From Phycisphaerae bacterium (GTDB lineage Bacteria; Planctomycetota; Phycisphaerae; UBA1845; UTPLA1), in contig JAJDEC010000587.1 in the NCBI GenBank assembly GCA_029259995.1, positions 1 through 17,144 on the forward strand: a stretch of DNA of 17,144 bases, given 5' to 3'. Shown here piece by piece: positions 6,834 to 13,800 of the stretch. The position numbers were made by a program, and so were the translations under genes. The first letter of the stretch is position 1. Each line of letters begins with the position of its first letter. The notes beneath the pieces were generated by a model. That model searched no databases, had not been told where the DNA came from, and saw only the letters and a program-made list of their open reading frames with translations.

Positions 6834-8011
6834 CGCCTGACGTGCCATGGTTGGCGTCGGAATCCGCGTTGCGCGGCGATGCACCGCATCGACGTGGGGT
6901 CAGTACGCATCGTCACATCCTGCGGACGTGGATTGCGGCGGCTTCGGTCGTTGGGCTGGCAGGTTGTGCGTTATTCGGCGTGGATGCGCTGCGCGTCATT
7001 CTAGTGTCGCTCGTGTTTACGTTCGGCGTCGATCTGATGTTTGTCATGTCGCTGCGTCGGGCGTCGAGCGGGCGCTTGTCGCGGACGTTTCTGATCGGCA
7101 TCCTGGCAGGGCTGACGCTGCCGGCGGATGTCGACTGGCATGTCGCGGCGACCTGCGGGACTGTGTCGGCTGTCGTCGGCAACGTCATATTCGGGGGCTG
7201 GCTTCATCCTGCGTTGATTGGTCGCGTGTTCGTTCAGTTTCTTTTCTGGCAGAAGCTTTCTTTCGCCGGGGCATCGATTGCGCTGGGACCGGTTCTGACG
7301 GCGGCGAATCTGTTTGTAGGCGATCTGGATCAATCGGTGCGCGTCGAGCACTACGAGGGCTGGCTGGAGACGACGGTTCCGGCGCCGGCGGATGCGTTCG
7401 AGCTGACGCCTCCGCTGTGGTCGCTGCGACAATTCGCGCAGGGGCAGGTGCCGGTCGACGGGAATTTCCGGTTTGAACCGCTGTTGCGTGATGAAATGCC
7501 GCCGTGGATCGATACGCTGATCGGGGCTGTCCCCGGCGGGATCGGAGAGACGTCGACGCTGTCGATTGTCATTGTCGGATTCTTTCTGATTTATCGCGGT
7601 TATCTGAAATGGCAGTTACCGGTTGCGGTGCTGAGCGCCGCATTTGTTGCTGCGTCGATTCTTCCTGTTGAGTCGGGCGGCGACTACGTCTGGTTTCCGG
7701 TATTTGCGGCGGAGGGAGGGCGCGCCGTCGGGCTTGCGTATGTGCTTTATCATCTGACGGCGGGGCAACTCATGCTGGGGGCGTTTCTGCTGGCGGGGGA
7801 TGTCGTTTCGTCTCCGATGCGGGCGCATGGGCATGTCGTGTTCGGCATCGGAATCGGTGTGCTGACGATTTTCATGCGACTGTACGGTGTGCTGGAGTGC
7901 GAATGCTATTGGGCGATTCTGATCATGAATGTGTTTGTCGGCACGATTGATCGCTTCACGAGTCGTCGCGTCTTGGGGACGGCGCCTTCGGAGGATGCTG
8001 TGGCGGCGTAG
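6830..8011 (+). CDS. RnfD/NqrB-like integral membrane electron-transport subunit
   Basis: A 393-residue membrane protein with about 8-10 hydrophobic segments. RnfD/NqrB proteins carry a covalent FMN on a threonine and pass electrons across the membrane. Family signs are GILAGLTLPADVDWHVAA, GGWLHPALIGRVFVQ (compare GxNxFNPAxVGR), the motif PGGIGETS (P235 to S242; family form PGSIGETS), and a C-terminal series of helices. Where the family has DA-x-SGATPL with the FMN threonine, this protein has DAFELTPPL (188-196). T193 is one place out of register, so flavinylation is uncertain. It starts at TTG overlapping the RnfC stop. No RnfG, A, E or B follows: the next gene lies 384 bp away and is unrelated. 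Family is well supported; function as an ion pump is not. Confidence 0.85.
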   Translation: MTPDVPWLASESALRGDAPHRRGVSTHRHILRTWIAAASVVGLAGCALFGVDALRVILVSLVFTFGVDLMFVMSLRRASSGRLSRTFLIGILAGLTLPADVDWHVAATCGTVSAVVGNVIFGGWLHPALIGRVFVQFLFWQKLSFAGASIALGPVLTAANLFVGDLDQSVRVEHYEGWLETTVPAPADAFELTPPLWSLRQFAQGQVPVDGNFRFEPLLRDEMPPWIDTLIGAVPGGIGETSTLSIVIVGFFLIYRGYLKWQLPVAVLSAAFVAASILPVESGGDYVWFPVFAAEGGRAVGLAYVLYHLTAGQLMLGAFLLAGDVVSSPMRAHGHVVFGIGIGVLTIFMRLYGVLECECYWAILIMNVFVGTIDRFTSRRVLGTAPSEDAVAA

Positions 8012-8102
8012 GCGCGCGGCGTGCTCTCGATTCAAGGGGCGCATGTGAGATACAGGTGAACGCTCAGACATCTCGCGACAATTCATGATCGATTTGCGCT
8101 CT

Positions 8103-8140
8103 GCATGCTTGCCTTTGAGGGCAAGCATGGCACCCGGCAT
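8103..8140. repeat. Hairpin repeat, family C, copy 1
   Basis: CATGCTTGCC (8104-8113) and GGCAAGCATG (8120-8129) form a perfect 10-bp stem with a 6-nt loop, followed by GCACCCGGCAT. The same 38-bp unit recurs at 10836-10873 with changes only in the loop. It sits 92 bp after the RnfD-like stop. It has no T run, so a terminator role is unproven. Confidence 0.85.
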
Positions 8141-8380
8141 GCTTTCGCTCTATTCGGGGCTTCGGCGATGTCATGCTTTCAGTGTGAGGCGGCTGCGGGC
8201 GTCGTCGGAATATTCGGCGATGGCAGGGGGTTATAGTGATGTCAGCGTCTGATTCAACGCGTTCACGCCGGTCAGGGCGGTCCCAACCGGGCAGTCCGTA
8301 TCCAGCCGTCGAATCCTGATTCCGTCCATCTGCGTTTCGACGGTCTTCGAACTCGAATTATCGACGCGTTCCGGGAATTG

Positions 8381-8387
8381 AGGGAGG
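8381..8387 (+). promoter_or_regulatory. Ribosome binding site deciding the start of the dockerin/GLUG gene
   Basis: AGGGAGG stands 8 nt before ATG 8396. The frame could be extended to a TTG at 8378, but that would place the binding site inside the coding region and add MREAGI before a proper signal peptide. Confidence 0.75.
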
Positions 8388-8395
8388 CTGGGATT

Positions 8396-9457
8396 ATGTT
8401 CAAGGCGTCAGCGTGCGCATTCTGTGCGATCTTACTACAGTTCCAAGTTGATTCTGCGACGGCTCAGTTGGCCGGCGACGTGAACGGCGACTGTGTCGTG
8501 TCAGCAGAGGACGTTGCGCCGTTCGTCTCGGTTCTGATCGGCGACGAAACGGATGCGATGATGGCGGCGGCTTCCGATGTTGACGACAACGGACTGGCCG
8601 ACGCGCGCGACATTGCGGGATTCGTCGTCCAACTCGTCGAGCAGGCGGCGTGTGAATCCTGCGTGACGCTTGCGAGCGGATTTTCCGGCGGATCGGGAAC
8701 GCCGGGCGATCCGTATCGGATCTGCAATGCGGCGCAGCTTCAGTTGGCGCACAGTTTTCTGAACGCGGACTTTGTCTTGACGAGTGACATTGATCTGGCG
8801 GGGTTTGCGTTCACACCGATCGGGCAGACGACGTTCGGCGACAGCGTGATTCACTATGACGGGGCGTTTCACGGCGCGCATCATCGGGTGCGGAATCTGT
8901 CGATTCAGGCGCCGACGACGGACGTGATTGGCTTGTTCGGGAAGCTCGGACCAAACGCGGTCGTGGAGGATCTCGGCGTCGAGAATGTGAATCTGCGCGG
9001 TCAGCTCTGCGTGGGTGGATTTGCGGCGGAGAATGACGGCATCGTGCGGCGTTGTTATGTGACGGGGAGTGTCATCGGTTCGACGTACATCGGCGGTATG
9101 GTCGGCGACAATCGGGCGATCATGGAGGACTGTCATGCGGATGTCACTGTGACGGGGACTTCGCGCGTTGGGGGCTTTGCCGGCGTGACGTTCCTGTCGC
9201 CGACGTACACGCGATGCTATTCGGTTGGGAGCGTGTCGGGGAGTTCGTCGCAGGGTGGGTTCATCGGCGGAGTGATCGGACCGCACGTTGTGACGAGTTG
9301 TTATTGGGATACGCAGACGAGCGGCGCGGGGACGAGCAACGGCGGAACGGGATTGACGACGGCTCAGATGATCCAGCAGGCGTCGTTTGTTGGCTGGGAT
9401 TTCGTTACGACGTGGACGATGCCGGTCGGGGATTATCCGCGGCTTGCGTGGGAGTGA
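8396..9457 (+). CDS. Secreted protein with dockerin-like calcium loops and GLUG repeats
   Basis: A 353-residue exported protein. Residues 1-23 are a signal peptide (hydrophobic CAFCAILLQF, cleavage likely ATA before QLAG). Two EF-hand-type loops of a dockerin-like domain follow: D28-x-N30-x-D32 ending at D39, and D61-x-D63-x-N65 ending at D72, 33 residues apart. After a GGSGTPGDPYRI-type linker, a beta-helix region carries four GLUG-like units. These begin near residues 206 (VGGFAAEN), 232 (IGGMVGDN), 258 (VGGFAG) and 286 (QGGFIGG), each with a following [RDST]C[YH] segment. The end YWDTQTSG...TAQM...WTMPVGDYPRLAWE is the usual closing block of such proteins, so the gene is complete. GLUG proteins are generally cell-surface or adhesion-linked; the ligand is unknown. 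In Planctomycetes the dockerin-like pair occurs without cellulosomes. Confidence 0.88.
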   Translation: MFKASACAFCAILLQFQVDSATAQLAGDVNGDCVVSAEDVAPFVSVLIGDETDAMMAAASDVDDNGLADARDIAGFVVQLVEQAACESCVTLASGFSGGSGTPGDPYRICNAAQLQLAHSFLNADFVLTSDIDLAGFAFTPIGQTTFGDSVIHYDGAFHGAHHRVRNLSIQAPTTDVIGLFGKLGPNAVVEDLGVENVNLRGQLCVGGFAAENDGIVRRCYVTGSVIGSTYIGGMVGDNRAIMEDCHADVTVTGTSRVGGFAGVTFLSPTYTRCYSVGSVSGSSSQGGFIGGVIGPHVVTSCYWDTQTSGAGTSNGGTGLTTAQMIQQASFVGWDFVTTWTMPVGDYPRLAWE

Positions 9458-9563
9458 TGCGCGGGGGGGCGGACGGCAACGACGTGTGCGGCTATTCGTC
9501 GTCCGTCGCGGAGGGCGGACGCGACGTGTCGGCCGCCTGTGTTTTCTCGGCGAAGTCTGTATC

Positions 9564-9576
9564 GCACTTTCAGTGC
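9564..9576. repeat. Short hairpin GCACT-TTC-AGTGC
   Basis: A perfect 5-bp stem with loop TTC. The TTTCA core is shared with the hairpins at 9651-9670 and 9827-9847, suggesting one repeat family with variable stems. Confidence 0.6.
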
Positions 9577-9599
9577 TTGGTACGTGGGTAGATTCGATA

Positions 9600-9644
9600 C
9601 CCGGGGCTGCGTTTGCCCGCGTTGCGGGCGGCACTGGCCCCGGG
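9600..9644. repeat. Nested palindrome
   Basis: The outer stem CCCGGGGC (9600-9607) pairs perfectly with GCCCCGGG (9637-9644). The inner stem GCCCGC (9615-9620) pairs with GCGGGC (9624-9629) around loop GTT. It is flanked on both sides by TTTCA-loop hairpins, making a composite repeat of about 110 bp (9564-9670). Confidence 0.75.
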
Positions 9645-9650
9645 CTGTTC

Positions 9651-9670
9651 TGTTGCACGCTTTCAGCGTG
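9651..9670. repeat. TTTCA-loop hairpin repeat, copy 1
   Basis: TGTTGCACGCTTTCAGCGTG, with stem CACGCT/AGCGTG and loop TTC. The same 20 bases recur exactly at 9827-9846. Confidence 0.8.
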
Positions 9671-9789
9671 GCGTGGGGAGGGGGGCGTTCGCGGCCGACG
9701 TTCTTGCGATTGCGGCATTGGGGAATTCGGTTTGTGCGGAATTGGTCATCTTGTTTGTTGCATGACAGGGTGACGCGTGGCGGGCATCG

Positions 9790-9814
9790 CGCGACCGACT
9801 CCCTGACGGTCGCG
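9790..9814. repeat. Hairpin CGCGACCG / CGGTCGCG
   Basis: A perfect 8-bp stem (9790-9797 with 9807-9814) around ACTCCCTGA. It lies 12 bp before the second TTTCA-loop hairpin. Confidence 0.65.
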
Positions 9815-9826
9815 GCTCGGAACGAC

Positions 9827-9847
9827 TGTTGCACGCTTTCAGCGTGC
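9827..9847. repeat. TTTCA-loop hairpin repeat, copy 2
   Basis: GCACGCT/AGCGTGC is a perfect 7-bp stem with loop TTC at 9831-9847. The 20 bases at 9827-9846 are identical to 9651-9670. Confidence 0.8.
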
Positions 9848-9930
9848 CCTTTCTTTGCTCGATTGCGTGACGCAGTTTAGATTGTTCGGGCAACATCAAC
9901 TATTCGACACGCGCGAGAGGATTCAACATC

Positions 9931-10608
9931 ATGTCTGTTTCGCTGACATTTCTGGGACACGCCGGTTTCTTGTTTGACGATGGCACTCACAAGGTTGCGG
10001 TCGATCCGTGGCTGGATGGAAATCCGGTTGCGACGATGAAGGCGGCGGATCTGGAGGTCAGTCATATCATTGTGACGCACGGTCACGCCGATCATTTCGG
10101 CGACGTGGAGAAGATCGCACGGAAGAACGATGCGACAGTCTATGCGGCGTATGAGATCATGGAGTATCTCAACGAGCAGGGGTATGAGAAGGTGCAGCCG
10201 GGGAATACGGGCGGGAAGATTGTTGCCGACTTCGGCTGGGTCGCGTTTACGCAGGCGTTTCATTCGTCGTCGATGAATGGGCGTTATCTCGGGCATCCGA
10301 TGGGGGCGGTCGTGCGCATGGGCGGTGTGACGATCTATCATTGCGGGGATACGGGAATCTTCGGCGACATGAAACTGATCGGCGAAATTTACAAGCCGGA
10401 TGTGGCGCTGATTCCGGTTGGCGATCGGTTCACGATGGGGCCTGAGCTGGGGACGCGGGCGGCGGAGATGATCGGTGCGAAGATCGCGGTGCCGATTCAT
10501 CATAGTACGTTTCCGGGATTGCTGGTTGAGGATCTCTCGGAGTTTGCGCCGAAAGGGGTTGAGGTGAAGCGGATGGCGCCGGGGGAGACTTGGGCGTATG
10601 GGGCGTGA
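9931..10608 (+). CDS. UPF0173-family metal-dependent hydrolase (metallo-beta-lactamase fold)
   Basis: A 225-residue cytoplasmic protein, the usual length of the YtkL/UPF0173 family. The fold opens with LTFLGHAGFLF and VDPWLDGNP. The metal site has T49-H50-G51-H52-A53-D54-H55 (HxHxDH), then H111 in QAFHSSS, D140 in HCGDTGIFGD, and H190 in PIHHSTFP. This complete ligand set supports a binuclear metal hydrolase. The biological substrate of the family is not established. GAGAGG lies 10 nt before ATG. It follows a repeat-filled 473-bp gap and converges with the giant VIT/VWA gene, so it is probably transcribed alone. There is no signal peptide or membrane segment. Confidence 0.93.
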   Translation: MSVSLTFLGHAGFLFDDGTHKVAVDPWLDGNPVATMKAADLEVSHIIVTHGHADHFGDVEKIARKNDATVYAAYEIMEYLNEQGYEKVQPGNTGGKIVADFGWVAFTQAFHSSSMNGRYLGHPMGAVVRMGGVTIYHCGDTGIFGDMKLIGEIYKPDVALIPVGDRFTMGPELGTRAAEMIGAKIAVPIHHSTFPGLLVEDLSEFAPKGVEVKRMAPGETWAYGA

Positions 10609-10613
10609 GGCGG

Positions 10614-10638
10614 CATGCCGACGTTGGGCGTCGGCATG
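10614..10638. repeat. Hairpin repeat, family A, copy 1
   Basis: CATGCCGACG (10614-10623) and CGTCGGCATG (10629-10638) form a perfect 10-bp stem with loop TTGGG, only 5 bp after the hydrolase stop. A near-identical copy is at 10930-10954. Confidence 0.85.
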
Positions 10639-10663
10639 GCATGCGTATCGCACCTGGCGTCAT

Positions 10664-10680
10664 GGTGGGCACGGCCCACC
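10664..10680. repeat. Hairpin repeat, family B, copy 1
   Basis: GGTGGGC-ACG-GCCCACC is a perfect 7-bp stem with a 3-nt loop, followed by CTACG. It is identical to 10877-10893 including the flanking T and CTACG. Confidence 0.85.
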
Positions 10681-10775
10681 CTACGGGGATCGGTGACGGG
10701 CGCACTGGGGAACGATTGGGCACTGACGCGGGCGGGGCATTTGTTGGTTTTTGGTGGTTCTCTCGGCGGCCGAGG

Positions 10776-10798
10776 CACTGGGTGGCAAGCACCCAGTG
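10776..10798. repeat. Hairpin repeat, family D
   Basis: CACTGGGTG (10776-10784) pairs perfectly with CACCCAGTG (10790-10798) around GCAAG. There is a single copy in this window, set among the other repeat families. Confidence 0.75.
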
Positions 10799-10835
10799 GC
10801 ACGAACCTGGCGTATTGAAGAGTTGCTTCGTTGCG

Positions 10836-10873
10836 GCATGCTTGCCTTGAAGGGCAAGCATGGCACCCGGCAT
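10836..10873. repeat. Hairpin repeat, family C, copy 2
   Basis: CATGCTTGCC (10837-10846) and GGCAAGCATG (10853-10862) form a 10-bp stem with loop TTGAAG, followed by GCACCCGGCAT. It matches 8103-8140 except in the loop. Confidence 0.85.
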
Positions 10874-10876
10874 CCT

Positions 10877-10893
10877 GGTGGGCACGGCCCACC
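10877..10893. repeat. Hairpin repeat, family B, copy 2
   Basis: GGTGGGC-ACG-GCCCACC, identical to 10664-10680. The CTACG that follows supplies the stop codon (TAG on the minus strand, 10896-10894) of the giant leftward gene. Confidence 0.85.
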
Positions 10894-13800
10894 CTACGAA
10901 CCTGAAATTTTGACCCTAGTTCGTTGTCGCATGCCGACGTTGGGCGGCGGCATGGCACCCGGCGACTGGTGAAATGTCGCGGCTTCGATGCGGCGGACGA
11001 TTGTGCGTGTTGCCAGCTCGGTCAGGCGCGTCAGGGGGATGTTGCCGATGGCGACATTGGCGGACGTCGCGACGCTTTCGATTTTCAAACCGGATTGCCT
11101 CGCGGCGTCGAGCGTTGCCTTTGATGAATCTGCGAGCAGAACGCTGACGGTGACGCCGTGTCGGTTGTAGCGCGGCGGCGACGCAGGGCTTCGATTCGAC
11201 GATGGTTTGCGCCGGGGCGTCGATCGGGTGGCGTTGTCTTGTTCGCCTTGCAATGATTCTTGCGTCGGGACCGTTGTGCCGGCCATCAGCGCCAGCAGGG
11301 GTTCATCGATACATGTTGAGATGCGTTTTGTTCGGGACGCGGCGCTGCGGAGTTCGTTCGCTGCCATCGCCATGACGGATTCGAGCGGGGGCGGGGGACC
11401 GACGATGTTGGCGTGCTGGGCGAGCGTCGCGTCGAGGAGTTGCCGTGCGAGGGCGTCGTTCGGGTAGGCGTTCAGCAGGGTGAGGACGTCGTCGGCGTTG
11501 TGGGTGCCGGCGCGTAGGCCGGCAGCGACGCGGTAGACGTCGGCGGCGGACGTGGGCGATTCGAATCTTGCGGAGCGGAGGGCGGCGAGCCAGTTGGCGA
11601 TCTGGCGATGGAATTCGGGCGTGTGGGTGATGATGACGTTGTCGCCTTCGAAGCGGGCGTTGGTGCGGATGCGACCGGCGTGGGTGAGGGCGCTACCAGC
11701 GGCGATGTCGGCGATGAATCGAGACATGAGCCAGGTTGGCGGCATGTCGGTGGCGTCGTGAGTCGTGATCATCGTGGGGAGGTCTTCGTCCGCGAAGAAG
11801 TCGGCGATGTTGTGCGCGGCGATGACGAGGCCGAGCATTTGTCGGGCGGCGGATTGGGTTGTGATGAGGAGGCCTTCGGTTGTTGCGACAAAGTCGAGGG
11901 GTTCTCGATCCTTGGCGACGATTTCAAGCAACGTCGAGAGCGCTTCGGAAAATGTTCCGGCTTCAAAATGGCCGGTCACACGCGATTCGCAGGCATAGCC
12001 CGCCGATCGGATCGCGTCCACATCGATCGTGATCTCGGTACCGACGGTTTCGCCAAGGCAGTCCAGGATCCAGCTCAACGAAGTCGTGTTGAATTCGACC
12101 TTGGGCACGAGGCGCGACCAAACAGGAATACTCTGGTCCAATTCCTGGGTGGCGCCGGTTTCCACGCCGAAACTCCAGAACGAAAAGACCGGCTGATCTT
12201 CAGGAGTTGTTTCCAACTTGAAGATGTCGGTTGCCTTGTGCGCCTCTTTGATGCCGGTGTCGGCATCCATCTGCGTGCGTCGGGCTGCCGACTGATTGTC
12301 GTCGCGATCGGTGGTTGCTGTTTCATGCGTCCGTGGGACTGACTCTTTCGTCAGGGCTTGCCGACGGATGACATCGTCTTTGCGCGTTTCGTGTTGTGAC
12401 TTCGGCGACGGGCCCTCTTCGTCCGTGTCTTCAGCCAATGGTACGGCTGGAGAAAACGGATTCATTTGGGTCGATATCGCCGCGCGATCCGGATCGTCGG
12501 GAACGCCGGCGTCGAAGCCTTGGAATATTGCGCCGGCTGCGCGGCCACCGATAAGGGCCATGTCGACGTAGTCGGTCGGTTCTCTGGTTTTCGATTCGGG
12601 TTCTGAATCCGGGGTGGGATTCGATTGCTCCATCAATTGCTCTATCATTTCACGAGCCTGTTCGGGATTCACGTTCTTGAGTGCATAGACTCGACGAGTT
12701 CGGCTGCCCAATTGTTTGGTGCTTTGTTCTGTACTGGTTGCTGGTTTGTGCGGATTGGATGACGCGCCCGCGGGGGCGTACGCGGAGTCGCCTTGTTCGT
12801 CGGTAGATACGTCATCGAGCGCGGGAATGCTGTCGACGGTGTAGGCGTGGAGATCGAGGGGGGGAAATGGCTGGTCTGTTTGGTCCCATGCGCCTCTGAT
12901 ACGCGCTCCTCGGAGTTCAACTCCGGCTTTCCCTGAATCATCATGCGAGTATTGTTGTGCTTCGCGAGTTGTCAGATATCCAGTCGTTCCGTACCGACCA
13001 TCCCGGCCTGCTGACAGAATAACCGTTGAATCCGCCGACGACGTCTCACTGAAATCGTCACCCTCATAAAGGCGGACGTAGCCTACGCATGCGCTCAGGT
13101 CAGTATAGCGAATGCCGAACGTCGAATCGGGCGCGGATTGTCCGGCCGTGCTTGACGCCGCGACGAACTGTTGCGGCGTTCCGCTGTTCGCGCGGGCGAC
13201 GGTCCACAGATTTACTTCATCGTCTGCGTGACTGGCTGGCGGGCTGGTGGTGGGCGCGACGCCGCGGAGAACCACGCGGCCAGCAGGAACGGTCGCGCCA
13301 TTCACGCGGGACACAGCGTCGTACAATTCAGCGCCATGTATGTCTGTGGTGGAGTCTTCCAGCGACGCCAAGATGCTCAGGTGGTCTACATCGTCATCCG
13401 GTCCCATCAGGATAATTTCGCCCGATTCAGGGGCAACGATGATTCCGACGCCAGACTGGCCGAGGAGCCCGCCATGAGTTTGCGCGGTTTGTGTGCGGCC
13501 AGTATCTTCGGATGGATCAACCAACGGTCTGCCAGCGATGTTGACCTGGCGTCCAAAGTTGTCGGTGGGACGGGACCCGCGAATCTCGACTCTTTCGGGG
13601 AAGAATTGGTCGAAGTGCAGGCGCTCATCAGAAACTTCCAGGCCTTCGATAATCAGGCTTCCGTCCTCAGCGGGCATTATTGGATTAACGGCTGAGCCTT
13701 TACGATTGCTTGCGTTTCCGCGGTGTCGTCCCTGTGTCCGCCTGTCGGCTTCCAGAATGTCTGGCTCGTGGATTGACGACAGTTCGTCGATGCTGCGGCG

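Larger units (their letters stand above)
8012..8395. other. Non-coding gap with one palindromic repeat
   Basis: No supportable gene. It holds the hairpin repeat at 8103-8140 and a nearby CATGCTTTCAGTGTG at 8172-8186 that resembles the TTTCA-loop hairpins of 9560-9850. The last 130 bp should contain the promoter and leader of the dockerin/GLUG gene, but I see no box that I trust. Confidence 0.6.
9458..9930. other. Non-coding gap filled with palindromic repeats
   Basis: No supportable gene in 473 bp; open frames here are rich in Cys/Arg/Trp with no domain and no good start. The gap contains CGTCCG/CGGACG (9500-9505 with 9516-9521) just after the GLUG gene and the hairpins listed separately between 9564 and 9847. 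The 60 bp before 9931 should hold the leader of the next gene. Confidence 0.65.

Noticed and set aside
4467..6884. Minus-strand open frame of 805 codons opposite lpxA and the RnfC-like gene
   Set aside because: Extremely rich in Arg/His with no domain; a high-GC antisense shadow of genes with clear family motifs.
8270..8345. Possible tRNA or riboswitch in the gap before the dockerin/GLUG gene
   Set aside because: TCGAATCCTGATTCCG recalls a T-loop, but no acceptor, D or anticodon stem can be formed around it and no conserved riboswitch core is visible.
8501..9718. Minus-strand open frame of 405 codons opposite the dockerin/GLUG gene
   Set aside because: Low-complexity Arg/Pro/Thr composition; the plus-strand gene has a signal peptide, calcium loops and GLUG units.
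9564..10966. CRISPR array
   Set aside because: The repeats are unrelated hairpin families at irregular spacing, not one direct repeat with regular spacers, and no cas gene is present.
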